Assembly: GCA_973895155.1 (NCBI GenBank)
Contig: OZ316896.1
Span: 3,720,001 to 3,784,000 of the forward strand
Reading direction: 5' to 3'
DNA from: Marsupella aquatica
Lineage: Eukaryota; Marchantiophyta
Length of the DNA stretch: 64,000 nt
In this document: positions 35,901 through 48,200 of the stretch, one piece after another
How the letters are laid out: each line of letters begins with the position of its first letter
Numbering within the stretch: the stretch's first letter is position 1
The notes under the pieces: model-generated
Seen by the model: the letters and a program-made list of their open reading frames with translations, nothing else
What the model was told of the DNA's origin: nothing
Databases searched by the model: none
Translations under genes and position numbers: made by a program

Positions 35901-38900
35901 AGGCTGCCGTGGCAGCTAAGTCCCTCTCCTTATGTACCAGAGAGATAGCAGTTTTCAGGCGAGTCTTCTCTTGTTCCATGAACTCCTGGAATTCCAAGCG
36001 CAACGTCTTGGCTTCCCCAAAGGCCTGAGAGGCTGCTTCTCTATCAAGGGAAATTGTGTCCTGCAGTGCAAGGCTTTTTCGTCTTGTTGTTGCTATCTCC
36101 TGAGAAAGAGGTCCCAGCAGGTCACCAAGAACCTCCCCTGCTTTTTCTACGGCAGCACTGGCTTCAGCTGCTGCTTGAGCAGCAAGGTCCCTCTCTTTCT
36201 CCACCATAGCCAACGCATGAGCTACTGCTTCAGCACCTTGTTGAGCCTCTTGCATGTCCATCCTCAATCTATCCATGTCCTTCTTCATTGGATCAGCGAC
36301 AGACGAGACTTTGTCCTTAGTAGCCTGCGAAAACATGAAATCATCGTGACACAGATCTTATCCATATACGTTACTACCAATCACACAACAAGTTTTGATT
36401 TATATAAATAAGATAGCTCACCACAATGCGGTAAGGCGACTGCAGGGGAGCAGCAAAACTTGAGAGCGTAAGCATGTACTAAAGGGTTGATTCGAAAAGT
36501 TTTGTAAGTACTGCTACACCCACCCTGAGCGATTTGTTCATGTTTTAACTTCCAGTACCACAGAGATTCAACCATTTTGCTAGATTGATTAAGAATCTCA
36601 CTTGAATGCGCTTCTGGATTTCGATCTTCATCATGCAAGTGAGATCATTTTTGTTACTGTTGACGACATCCATCATCTGCCTTCGGGTACAATCGTGCTC
36701 CCTTTCGATGGACTCTCTGAGAAGACCTCGTTCTGTCTCCAGCATGTCTCGTATCTCCGACCGGAAGAGATCCATTTCATTCAGAAGTCTCTGCTTTTGA
36801 ATTCCATTGTGGTCATCTTCAGACCCATTTTCTAGCTGCCTTTTGTACTCTCCCAACATATTCTCCAGCTCATCCATTCGATCACGGCAACTGAACTTGA
36901 CATTGTACACATCCGTCCTGACTTCTTCTAACCCGCCCAAATAAAGTTGTGAAAGGCTTTCCACTCTCTCCATGATCAGCAGCCGCTCTCTTACGCCCTC
37001 CATCTGAACGGCACCTCGATCCCTCTCCATCTCTTCTGCGCTTTCCTGCATTTTCTCCACCAATTTCCTAATGTTCTCCATTTCCAATTTGACCACCTTC
37101 TCTGCTTTCTTTAAGCCGTTTACTTCCATCTTCATGTCCAACCCTTCGTCCTTAATCTTCTCCAGTGCATGCCTTACTTCCGCCCTCTCCGTTCTCTCCG
37201 CCTCCGTGTCTTTCCTCCAATCAGTCCTCTCATCTGCACCGTGGACTTCTCGTTTTAGGGACCTCAATTCTCTATTAGTGTTCTCCCTTGATTCTTCTGA
37301 CGTTTGAGTCAGTTTGTCCATATGATTCCGCATCTCGTCCCGTCCCTTCGTCAGGTTCTCCACCTCGGCCCAAAGAGACCGAATTTCCTTCTTCAGATCC
37401 CCCATGACCGTGTTGCTCCCAGACAAGTGGCTCTCAATCCTACTTTGCACCAAAGTCTCAACCTGATCCTTCTCTTCCTTCCTGATTCGTTCCACGTCTG
37501 CTGCAAGCTCACTCATCCGAGCCTTGACTTCATTCCTGATGCTCTTCTTCAACTCCATAAGCTCATCATCGGTCTCATCCTTTAACGTCTCAATTTCTTT
37601 TTCCAGTCCCTCCACTCTACCTCGCCACCCTTCACTCTCCACCTCGATCCTGATTTTGAACCCTTCCACTGACCCTTTCAGCTCACCAACCAGTCTTTGA
37701 ATGCTTGCCATGCTCCCATCAAACATATCGCTCTGCTTCGCCTCCCCGCGCTTCTGTGCGACATACGACACCAAATCATGTCCTCCTCCGCCTGCACTAC
37801 CTCTGGTTGTGATATACTTCTTGCTCTTGTGATGTTGGCTGCTGCTCCTCTTCTTGCCTTCCCCCCAACCCTCAGAGGAGTCCTGACTGCGGTGAAGGTG
37901 GCTCTGCACCAGAGCACAACCTCCCAATACGGCATCTAATCTTTGGTCCGAGTCATTCCGACTCCCCTTGGCAAGATGCCCCAGACGTTGCTGGATCCTG
38001 GCACTGAGAACGGCATGAGAGCCTGGGGGTGATTTGGGTAGGAGAATGGCAGCTTCGGGAGCTCCCTGGTTACCATCAGATCCTCCTCCGGAGTCGGCAC
38101 TGTCCAAAGTTTTGCTGCTATCAGGTTCATGATGGTGATGGAGTTTTCCAGGAGGTGAAGCACGAGAGAACGTAGACGGTGGCGGCGGCTGCTGCTTGGA
38201 AGCAACGTATGTGGCGTTGGTATTGCCAGGGTAAAATCCTCGGGCTGGAGATGTGGGGAATTTTGACTCAGGAGCCAAGTGCTTTAGTTTCTGGATGTAA
38301 TGGGATAGAGGGAGGGAAGACAGGGACGAGGAGGAGCTGGAGGAGGAAGAGGAGCTCGAAGCGGAGGAGACTGAAAAGGGTGAGATGGGTACTGCGGAAT
38401 CGTTCTTTGTTTTGTTCTTGTTGTTCTTGGACTGGCCTCCTCCTCTATCCTGCCCTCCTCCCCTCCTACGTACGTGCTGGTGCCTTTTATTATTACCTTG
38501 GTCTTCATCATCCTCTACATCACTTCCACTCACAATTTCAAAATCTTTAGCTGCCCTGCTCTCGTTTGCTCTAGATTCAACTTCCCTTGAACCTCGTTTT
38601 TTCGATCGAACGCTATCTCTGTGAATGAGGCCTGATGATGCTCCCGGATCGTGGAATCGTGGAGGTGTGGAAAGTTCTTTTATCCTCATGTCCTTGAAAG
38701 CCTTCATCTTCTCTCGGAACCTCTCACAATCTTCCCTCACGCCTCGGAAGCTATCCTCTTGACCTCCTCCTGAATTATTGTCAGTTGAGCCATCTTTGGA
38801 GTGAGGTGCAGTGTAAAGCTTAAGATTATCAGCATCCTCACTGTAGGACAGCACCTTGCCCTGACCCATATTGAACTCGGAGGACTTCCCATTTTTCCTG

Positions 38901-40696
38901 CGGGAGGTTTTCACTGGACTTATCCTGCCACTACGATCCGAATCTCCATCCCCATTTCCCAAATACTCGCTTCGTCCCCCTCGTTGGAAGTATGCTGCCT
39001 CCTCTTCAATTTCATGTAAGCGCTCTCCTTTAACGTGTGCACCCAATTTCCAGCCGTGCATTTTGTCCCCACTTCCACCATATCCAGGCTGCTGTGGGGA
39101 AGGGCCTGAGCTGTGCAGCTGATACGGAGAGGTATGGGGATTGCACTTGTCTGGTAATCCTGGGGTTGCTGCTGCCCCTCCATCCCTATCCTGCAAACTA
39201 CCCAATTCTTTCAAAGCTTCGCCAAATTGCTCCTGGAGTCTGAAGGTGGTCCATGCTGCTTCGTCTCTTCTCACTGACTCTGCTCCGTCTTCCACCTCCG
39301 CGTCTCTTAACCTCCCCCCTCCACCTCCCCTCTCTGCTGTGTATGTATCTTGCGAATCAAGGGGCCCCAAGCCGGATTCTGGCGATTGTTCTTTTCTGTC
39401 TCTCTTCTCTGCTTTTGAAGCATGATGAGATGGATACCGCCCGGGGGATGTTCTGCGAGGACAAGAACCTCCCTTTGACATGGTTTTGGTATTTACGTTC
39501 CTGGTTTCGTCGTCGTCCTCCCTTCTGGGACTGGACATTTGAAGTGGATCAGGGCACATTAGTCTGTCTTCACTGGACAGGGTGTTTGAGAATTCCGGCT
39601 CGTCATCTGAGCCTATTTGATGATCTCCAGGGCTTGAACAGTTGTCATATCTCGTTGGGAGATGAATCGTTGCTTTGGAAGACGTTTTTCCAGCTCCAAT
39701 TGAGGAAACCAGTCCCAGAGCTTTCAGTCGTGGCATTTCTCTGTGCGATTTTGCTCGGAATGGCGAGCTTTCCCTAGACAGAGACGCTACTTTCATTGCT
39801 GCCAATTTTTCCCTCTCCTTCGCTCGGCGAGGGCTCTCACCGCCCAAGCATTCGGAGACATTCCTCAGACGTTGGAGAATGGGAGTAGATTTGCTCCGAG
39901 GATGAGGTGATGGTTTGCTTGCAAAAGCGTAAGTGTCCTGCATTTTGGAATTGGTTACGTTGTTCTCCTGCCCTGCTGTCTTGGGGGGCGAGGAGGACTC
40001 AGCACGCTGATGTCGTTGATGATGTTGCAGTCTTCTTATTTTGTTCTGTGAATTGGCTAAGGATGCACGAAAATCTGCTGCAATCCTCGGAGAACTTCGT
40101 CTTGGGGACCCGTTTCTTTGCTTTTTGAGTGGAGTACTGTCCGCAGACCTAGTTCTGGCGCGTGGATTGTTCTCTATCCTTGTCGGAGTGGTGCTCCCTC
40201 CACTGTTCCTCTGCTGCTGAACTCTAGGAGGTGCACTCTCTCCAATTTTCTGTGATCTCAACGAGCTACTCTCTCGGTGCTTGAGTCCTTGTCCTTGCTG
40301 AAGTTTACCAGGAGGGGTTTGAGTACCCGTCCTCTTGTTCGGAAAGGGATTATTGCTGTCACCTGTCGTGTTGCTGTTATGGTTATTCAATCCTTTTCCA
40401 TTAGTAATTCCGGGGGGTTGGCGATTGATGGTGATTTTGCTTTCCTCGATCTCGGTTATGCGCTTCTTGGCATTATGTAGATGCAAGTGGAGCTCTAGAA
40501 TGGTTTTCTCTTCCTTTCTCTCGGGGTAGAGAGGGTGACCAGGGATGGTGGACAACACGAGAGTTTCGAAAGCCCTCAAGTGCTGCAGTTCATCAGCAAG
40601 TAGGTGGGACTTCTTAGACAATGCCGCTTTTTTCAAGCATAGACGGGCATTCCGGCAGTAGAAGTTTATGGGTAGAATTGCCCCATCCATGCTCAT
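32974..40696 (-). CDS. giant coiled-coil protein, 5 exons, about 2161 aa
   Basis: Exons on the minus strand: 40696-36602, 36324-35627, 35310-34513, 34209-34078 and 33736-32974. Four long frames join in phase with GT/AG sites, and the short exon 4 (KVEMLTTPRQ to ATFTNLR) bridges them. Residues 1-95 look folded (FYCRNARLCLKKAALSKKSH). Residues 96-990 are basic, Ser/Pro-rich and low in complexity, with a long Ser run near 775. From about 995 the protein is nearly continuous coiled coil. Exon 2 holds two copies of an 89-residue module (KERDLAA...EAS...KAG(E/D)VL...RRKS). The tail after about 1925 is again disordered. I do not recognise the family. Size and layout suggest a scaffold or cytoskeleton-associated protein, which is inference only. 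The exon 3 donor (GAAAG|GTTCGC) is the least certain junction. Confidence 0.8.
35780..36198 (-). repeat. duplicated 89-residue module in the coiled-coil gene
   Basis: Two tandem copies begin at 36198 and 35931 (267-bp period), encoding VEKERDLAAQAAAEAS and VHKERDLAATAASEAS followed by KAG(E/D)VL and RRKS at matching positions. The copies differ at many residues, so the duplication is old and preserved in frame. Confidence 0.85.
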
Positions 40697-41478
40697 GCTT
40701 CACCTTTTTACCCTTCTTCATGTACGGAGGCTGCTGCTGCTTGTGCTTTCAATCCTCTAGTGAATACGTCTCCTCGAGTTCTCCTGGTGCAAGCAAAAGG
40801 CAGTTGACATTCAACGCGAATGCTTATGAGATGGGTCCGGACGAACCGAGGGATGGGCGTAGCAAAGCAGTGCTGCAACAAACCTGGAGGCATTCCAGTC
40901 CCACTAGATATTGCGCTAGTGCTGGAAGAGCAAAACAGGAGAGTTTTGTGGTTGCACATTGCATCACACTTAGAAACAACCAGTGGCCAGGTGTTTTGGT
41001 CATTCACATGCTTTCCAAACCCGTGCAGATTTATAATAAGAGAGCAGAGCAGCACTCCTTCCCACTGTCATTTCAATGCCCTTCAAGCCACCAAAAACAT
41101 TCTTTCAATCCCACACCTACCATACAACTGCACTGGAAGAACTTAAAGGGAAATGAAGACTACGGAGAGCCCCTTTTATTCCCTTCTCGACATCAGAGAA
41201 CAAAGAGTCGAAGACATATCAGAACACTAATACGAACTGCATAAAACTGTGAATGCACTGCGTGAAACGTCTGAACTCAATTGCAAAACAGCCATCTCAA
41301 TCCACTGAATACACAACTTCTGCGGAATTCGAAAGTGGTTCGAAAAGCACAAGATAGGTTGGAAAATCGCGAAATGTACCTCTCTACTGTCCTCCAATTC
41401 GGCACTTCATCGGGAAGTACAGGAACCTCGTAATCAATTGATCCACGAACTTCTCCATCCCGCAATCTCTCTCAAGCC
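40697..41478. promoter_or_regulatory. upstream region of the coiled-coil gene
   Basis: Likely promoter and 5' UTR for the minus-strand gene starting at 40696, and possibly for a plus-strand transcript beginning near 41450. No specific element can be identified. Confidence 0.35.
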
Positions 41479-41790
41479 GTGTCGGAAAAACAATCATCCA
41501 CTTCCACTTTCACTTCCACTCCGACTCCGACTCCCACAGCAGAGCAAGCCGGCGACAGTTCGGGTTCGTTGGAAAGCGACGAAAAGCCGGAGGCAGGAGT
41601 GCGTCAATCCTCGTCGGCGGAGGTGGACGTGGAGGAGGAAAGGGCGGAGGAGCGAGAGGAGGAATGGCCCCGCCGCATATCCAACAACAGCAACAGACTA
41701 CGGAACTCAGTGAGAGGGGGACTTCCTCGTCGACGCATTGCCTCCGCCCCCCAAAGACTTCGTAACCGTTGTCCGTCTGAAGGTAGTTAC
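41479..41790 (+). other. biased open frame without ATG, possible exon
   Basis: About 104 codons rich in Ser/Thr/Pro, then Glu, then Arg (STSTFTSTPTPTPTAEQ, VEEERAEEREEEW, RRRIASAPQRLRNR). No in-frame ATG lies between the upstream stop at 41431 and the end. It could be a 5' exon starting elsewhere or a chance frame in GC-rich sequence. A possible donor is GAAG|GTAGTT near 41783. Confidence 0.25.
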
Positions 41791-41823
41791 CCTCTTAATT
41801 TGTCTTACGCACACAGCCTTTCC

Positions 41824-42087
41824 GCGCGATTCACTAATCAAATCAGCCCAATTACCGAGACGCTGCTAATCGCAAATACTTTTGTGATTTTTCTCTGTGT
41901 ATTTTCCGTGCGATTCACTAATCAATCAGCCCAATTAGCGAGACGCTGCTAATCGCAAATATACGTTTGTGATTTTTCTCTTTGTATTTTCCGTGCAAAT
42001 TCACTAATCAAATCATCCCAATTAGCGTCCAATGAGCAAGACGCTGTTAATTGCAAATACTTTTGTGATTTTTTTCTTTGTATTTTG
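41824..42087. repeat. tandem repeat, 3 units of 84-95 bp
   Basis: Units at 41824-41907, 41908-41992 and 41993-42087 share ATTCACTAATCAA, AGACGCTG(C/T)TAAT(C/T)GCAAAT and TTTGTGATTTTT. The third unit has a short insertion (CGTCCAATGAG). Confidence 0.92.
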
Positions 42088-44266
42088 AGTGCATATATTT
42101 TACATGTGGTCTCCCTTCTTCTGAGGAGTGGATTATGCAAGAAATGTAAAACCCAAATATAATTTTACCATATGAAACAAAATAATAAATTGTTTCACCA
42201 CAGTTTTAACTTTGTTCATGTTTTTTGGCCAATTGTATAGGAACCACTTGTTGCATGGCCTTTTAACATCTCTCTTCTATTTTAGAGATAGTGCTCCCAT
42301 GGATCACATGTTGGTAGTCCATGTGAATCTGGGGCCCATAACTTGATGATCATGAGTCTTAAAATAGTTTTTAGTTTTGCACTTGCAAGGCAACAAGAAA
42401 AGGAGGAGACACAAAAATTCACAAGCCCTAATATCTCGTATTAGCTCAATGGAATAAGTTCACCCCTCAGTTCACCCCTCAGTTCACAATGAAAAACTCT
42501 AGTGAACCAAAATGGCCAAGAATTCACTGTCACTTTGATGGAAGTGTAGCTCACATACTACTCTCCCACTTTCTTGAAACCAAAACCATTTGAGTTTATG
42601 AATATCAAGTTATTATAATTATCTCAAATTTTGGGAAATGTGGTCCACGGGTTTTCAAATTCCTGCTAATCCTAATGCCCTTTGCGGTTTTTGCTTGGAA
42701 TATATTTTCTTTGATATGAAGCAGTGACAACCCCATGAGAAGGGGAAAACAAGCAGCCCAAAAAAGGACACAGCCCATTGCTGGGGCCAGAACCACAACA
42801 GAAAACCTGAACAAAAAAGCCATGACTGAGGCGCCTTTCTGGGAGAACCACCCTCCGCCAAAGGCCCTCAGTGGCTTTTCTCTTCTTGATTTTCCTCTTT
42901 GCAACTATTTAAAGGGCATTCTTGGAGAAGAATGCACACTCCAGATTTGGGTTGGCTCAATATTGAGCTTCTCCTCTACTTGATCTCAAAATAGTTAAAA
43001 TATTAAAACCTCTTAGGCCTTTAAGTGTATGAAGGTTCTATCACCAGGAGCATTATCAGCAATAACAGCCCCTCAAACTTGAGCTGAAGCTCTCATTTTG
43101 GGGGGCAACTGAAGATATAATTATGGCAAACTGGACTAGTTTATTCATGGGCAATACTAGCACCTCAAAACTGGAGCTAAAGCCCTCATTTAACACTTAA
43201 AGCCAAGACCCTCAAGTAGCATAGAGCATACCAGAGAGGCTTCTCAATCCATAGGGAGGGGAAGGTAAGGCGATCAAGAATACACTACTTCAAAATCATG
43301 GTGACATGAAAGATTGCCCCCTCATGACTTGAGTATTCCAAAAAGTAAACATGTGTTGCAAAACATCAGTTTTCTTGCTTTCAAGCTTCTAGTTCAGGCT
43401 GCCTGGCTTGCGTTTGGCTCTACCGCACCTGAGCAGGTTCAAGTGATTTGTCTGCCATGTTGGACCTCACATGAAGCGGGATTGGAGTTATTGCCTAATG
43501 CAAGTAAATGGGAATTTTGTTAGCAAGGAGAGTGGTGTTAGCGAGACACTATACATTAGTACTTTCAATTGCTTTTTGCTTTTTGCTCAGAAGAGTCTCA
43601 AAAATCCTGAATTTTCTTCCTCTATTGGGGACCTGATCCTGTTCTCCCTTGGATTCTATACTCATGCATCGGCGGCACCTTCAATTTGGATGGATCTGTT
43701 AATATTAAAATCCCGAGGTTTCTGGTCAATATCATCTAGCTTGCCTAAAGCTCTCTCTACCCATGGGTGCCGACCAGATTTCAGCGATGTCAAGGACTTG
43801 TGCCATCGAGCGGGACAGGATCATGCTGTCCATGGGTTGCCGGTAAGACGAAGCTCATGAGAAGAAATCGTGAACAAGTCGACAACTGTTGGTGAGCAGT
43901 CACATTTGTGTAAGTCGATTCGGCTGTGAATTCAATTCAATTCGCACTCATAGTAGAGTCAAATCTGATACAAAAGTTTGTAATCTTACTCCATGTTTTA
44001 AGTACAATCCGTGTAGCGATTGTCTAAACATTCCATTCGCGGTAAGACTAAAGTTAAATCTCATCGACAACTCCCTAATTGGACGTATGGCATCATCAAG
44101 TCCGTGTCATCCTGTCAACTGGGAATTGATCGAGTTCCAGTCGCATCAGACCTGATAGGGAATCCTCGTCACTGCAATTCTGCAATGGTGATGAATTATT
44201 GTCAAAACCCATTCGCCGAGCACCGACCACCTAACAAAGCATTCGATTCGATGACACACTCTGCTC
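42088..44266. other. gene-free gap
   Basis: No convincing gene. A 9-bp phrase (TTCACCCCTCAG) is doubled at 42459-42482. A plus-strand frame at 43471-43860 shows no recognised family. The stretch before 44267 is the 3' flank of the SDR. Confidence 0.35.
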
Positions 44267-45257
44267 TCATGCCAAACCAACCATCTTTAGTGAGTCAGCC
44301 CACAATCGATCCTCCTTCTCTTCGTCGTAAGCATGGTTTGCATATCCAGGATCGATATCCTTATGACCCTCCTTCACCGGAATGCTAACCTGCACATCCT
44401 CCAAATACTTGCCGCCCTTCCCCTCCCACTCCTTCCCCACAGCCGCCCAAACAGTCGTCGCAGCCCCCTGTTCCGTGCTCTTTATAACAGCATCGATCCC
44501 GGGCGAAGTCTTCCACCCTTCCAGCACCTCCTCTGATAAATGTCTGCTGAGCGATGTCCAGATACCCCCCGGGTTCAGGCTCGTCGCGTGGAGGCCCTGC
44601 AACCCGAAATGCCGATCAATGTAATTGGCCATATAGATGTTTGCCGTCTTGCTTTGCCCGTATGCGAGATAGGGACTGTAGTCTCCTGTTTTGAAATTGT
44701 AGTCGTTGAAGCGGACGACGCCAAAGCGGTGGCCGGATGATGCAACAACGACGACACGCGAGTTGAACCCCGGCGTGGAAGAGGCGAGCAGGCTGGGTTT
44801 GAGGAGGTTGAACAGCAGGAAGTGGCCGAGATGATTGGTGCCGAATTGAGTTTCGAATCCATCCACAGTCGTGGTGCCGGGGGCGGGTATGGCCATCACG
44901 CCTGCGTTGCAGATGAGGACGTTGATCGGTTCTTTGGCGGATTTGGATAGGAACTCTGCTGCTGCCGCTCGAACACTCTCCAGGGAGGAGAGGTCCATGA
45001 ACAGCAGCTCGACGCGGCCCGGCTCGAGCCGTCTTACCCTTCTCAATGTCTCGTACCCCGCAGTACACCGTTGCTCCTGTGGCGGCGATGGCACGGGCAG
45101 TCTCCACGCCAATTCCTGAGGAGCAGCCGGTTATTAGAAAGGTTTTGTTCTTCAATTTGCCTTCCAGTCCTTCGTCCTGAACGATTTGCAGAGCTGTAGG
45201 TCGGGCGTCGCCTGGTCCCTGAGGGTTCTCATGGACTGCTGCGTATTTGGATGCCAT
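44267..45257 (-). pseudogene. fungal-type short-chain dehydrogenase, frame broken
   Basis: NAD(P)H-dependent classical SDR, intronless. The first frame starts at the ATG at 45257 and gives ENPQGPGDARPTALQIVQDE, then the cofactor loop TGCSSGIG (residues 43-50), ending at GVRDIEKG. The second frame resumes at LEPGRVELLFMDL and continues with CNAGVMAIP, FGTNHLGHFLLF, VVASSGHRFG, the catalytic YGQSKTANIYMA and LNPGGIWTSLSRHL, stopping at 44267. The switch lies at 45031-45036. The 991-nt span is one base over a multiple of three, and about 14 bases appear to be missing from the usual linker. All other SDR landmarks are intact, so the break is recent or an assembly error. The leader and core resemble filamentous-fungal SDRs more than plant ones, and the stretch is visibly GC-richer than its surroundings. 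Confidence 0.85.
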
Positions 45258-48200
45258 GGTCGGAGGACGAACCAGAACCGCAGCTGGATTGGACGAAGTT
45301 TATGGTATGCCTGCTCTGTGGTAAGCACTGTCATGCAATTCTGCATGTGGACTTGGGGAGTTTGGAGAAAGATGCATCGAACACTTATACTCTCTCGATC
45401 TGCCCCCTTTTTCTTAGAGGTTGGTACTGAGGAAGGTCCTCGGACGAGCCATGCCGCCTCGATCTAATTATGCTTTGTTGCAGATCAAACCGTCCTCGAG
45501 CCGGCCGATCATTTGTTCATACCAAAGGAACTGACGATAAACTAAGCTCTAAAATTTATCATTCGAGATTTGCACCATGATGTGTGCTGGTGCCCATCAT
45601 CGTCTGATTGTCGGGGCGGGCGAAAAAAACATAATCATGTTCCTTCTACAACCCTGTCTTCCGTAGAACTCCGCTGTGGTTTTTTGGTTTCGGTCGACGA
45701 AGGAGTATTTTCACACAGAACTTCCACAATCTTAGTTCGGTCAAAGAATTGCGTTGCACAGCAACATCGTGAAATACTGAAATGTCGAGAAAGCTCCGGA
45801 ATACTCTCTACTGATTTGCACGCAGGGACAGAATCAATGGCGGGTCACGTGAGCTGAGCAACTCGGGTGACGAGATGTAAGTACGTCTGCAGTGGTCCAT
45901 CCAGCACAGCTGACACCAGAATTGCAGAAGTCAAGCAAGACCGAAGACAGACATTATTTATAATAGTGCCCATCTCGAATCCTGTCTCATGTGGGTTGGA
46001 GCCGCCGAGTCGTCACCCTTGTCCATCATTCTGGTGATGGTGGCTGGACGAGTCTTCCCCCTGACCCCTTGCAGCATGGCTCGTTAGTTTGGAGGAGTCC
46101 ATTCAAGCTGTTTGCTTCTTATGAATCTGAGCCGATCTGAGCCCAATAGGGGGTGTCAAAGTTCTGGTGCGGGCTGTATTTTTTTTGTACATATCACCCT
46201 TAAAGGGTATATATTTTGGTAGCCCATAATGATTGATTTTATCCTGATTGTAAGAGTATTTTTTTGTCCTGCTCAATTACAACTGTGCTTTGACATGCCC
46301 TAATCTCCTCCCCCTCCCGGCATGAGGGAGCACGAGGGTGTGGGTGTGGGACAGGCCTGCAGAATGGATTTCTGGCAAATCCAACTGTCACAGAAAAACG
46401 ATCCCATAGAAGGAATGGCCCTGCCCTGTTTGCTTTTTGTGTGTAGATTGATAATGTATCGTTAGAGTTTTCAGTAACATGGTCAATCCTGAGTGAATCA
46501 ACCACTAATTTCATTTGAATTGCGGGTGAGGTGATGTTTTAACTCAGCTTCAATGAGTCACTTCTGTCTCTTGCTGTCTGGACTTCTTGGATGACAAAAT
46601 GTACTCAATGAATTGTCCCTTTGGTCAACAGGACCGTCGACATCTACCATTAAACTAAACCGCAGAGCTTGCTTACTGCTCTGTTCTGGCATTAGCGGTG
46701 CTTGCAGTATGTCCGTATTTCGCAGATTGCACTCCATAGACTCCACAACTAATGCACTTCGTTTCTGTCTATCCTCCAGCTGAAAACAAGCCTTGAAGGT
46801 GAAACCCTTCCATTGTCGCAAGCGAAGCAGAAAATGCGCATCTCCTGCTTGTAACAAGATCAAGCCACCCAGAATCGTCCAAAGTTCTCCATGGTAGATT
46901 TGACAACGTATCAAGCAGTGTCCAAGACTTGCCTTTACTGTAAATTTCATAGCAGCCGTCTTGACAATTAGATTCTCATCGAATTGCTGCAGACTGTATT
47001 GTCTTTTTTCCTTCGTTCATGCCAATACCTGGCGCAATCTTATGTTAAGTTTTCAGCGATTCGTGATGGTCCCGTAGTCCGATTCGAGGCTCGTCGGGAG
47101 CAGACCGAGGACAAGTATTAGAGCATTGACTAACAAGGCTATTGTCTTTTACCAATCGTCGTCTCTATATCGACACGCAAAGTGGACAGTCTAGCATCAT
47201 GACGCTGCAACAGAGACTCAGCTCCCAGTTACAGTTTCGAGCTTGAGGACAGCTGGGAGCAAATTTCTTCTTTGCTTTGTAAAGGTGAGATCAAACTCCC
47301 ATATTTGTCTCTCATGCGGTAACTACAGTAGCTGGGACCTCCCCAGCCCTTATGGCAATCAAGAAATCGAAATCGACACAAAGTCTCGGACCTACTGTAT
47401 CGTATGGAGTTTTTTGGATAAGAATGGACCCGTGTTCTGAGAATCCCTTGCTTCTCGCAATCTGATGGTTGTTCATCCGTACTTGGACAGCAAATTTTCC
47501 TGTGAACCAATTGCAGTCCTTTTCGCTAATTGACTTCTTTGACCAGACATGAAACAACTCTCCAAGAGTCTACGTCCCCGACTTTTAAGTTCTCCTGGGG
47601 ATGACCAAGACAACCAGATCGAAGCTTGAGCTATTTTCAAAAGCCATGGGTTCCCTGCATAAAATGGTTCACCTATGACTGCTGCTATATAAATGAGCTC
47701 TCCATTCTACCTCGCAACCTCAAAGTCTCTTTCAGCTTACCCAAAAACTCACTTTGAGAGGGAGATCTAGTTGTCGAGCAAAGGGCTTTCTTTGTTACCA
47801 TGGAGGGGACTATTGATCTTAGTCAAGGAAATCTATCAAGTTCCGCTCACAGCCAGGACAGGTTCTGAGTGGCGTTTCCTATGCTTGTTTCTTTTCTTCA
47901 TCCTGTTGGAATTTCTGTCAATCAACCACGCTCCCTCGTGGACTGCGCTCACATCTGCTCCCTCCCTGTTCCTGTAAACTATTGAAGTGACAGTGTCTCT
48001 GTACGTAATTCCGTTGGAGCAAAATACTCAGGTGTTAGATCCGGAAGGTCACACAGGAAGGGAGACAATCATCACGTGTAATCTTCATTTCCACCTTGTG
48101 AATCGGGCTTGTCTCGGTTCAAAGTTATTAATTGATGTGCTAAAAATAACTGCATCCACCCCGAAAATTGAACATCAAGCATCACTCGTGACCGACAGAG

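Noticed and set aside
33736-36324. Exons of the coiled-coil protein as separate small genes
   Set aside because: Phases match across the splice sites, coiled-coil character continues, and the apparent internal start methionines lie at or before the acceptors.
37071-40529. Many plus-strand frames opposite the coiled-coil gene
   Set aside because: They overlap one uninterrupted 1365-codon exon on the other strand and show only low-complexity Ser/Leu readings.
44267-45257. An intron explaining the SDR frame change (GTAAGA at the break)
   Set aside because: The only nearby AG sites would give an intron of under 40 bases and would delete conserved residues.
46558-46950. 130-codon minus-strand frame as a gene or paralogue of the Expp1-like protein
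   Set aside because: No shared motifs with the Expp1-like product and no recognised family.
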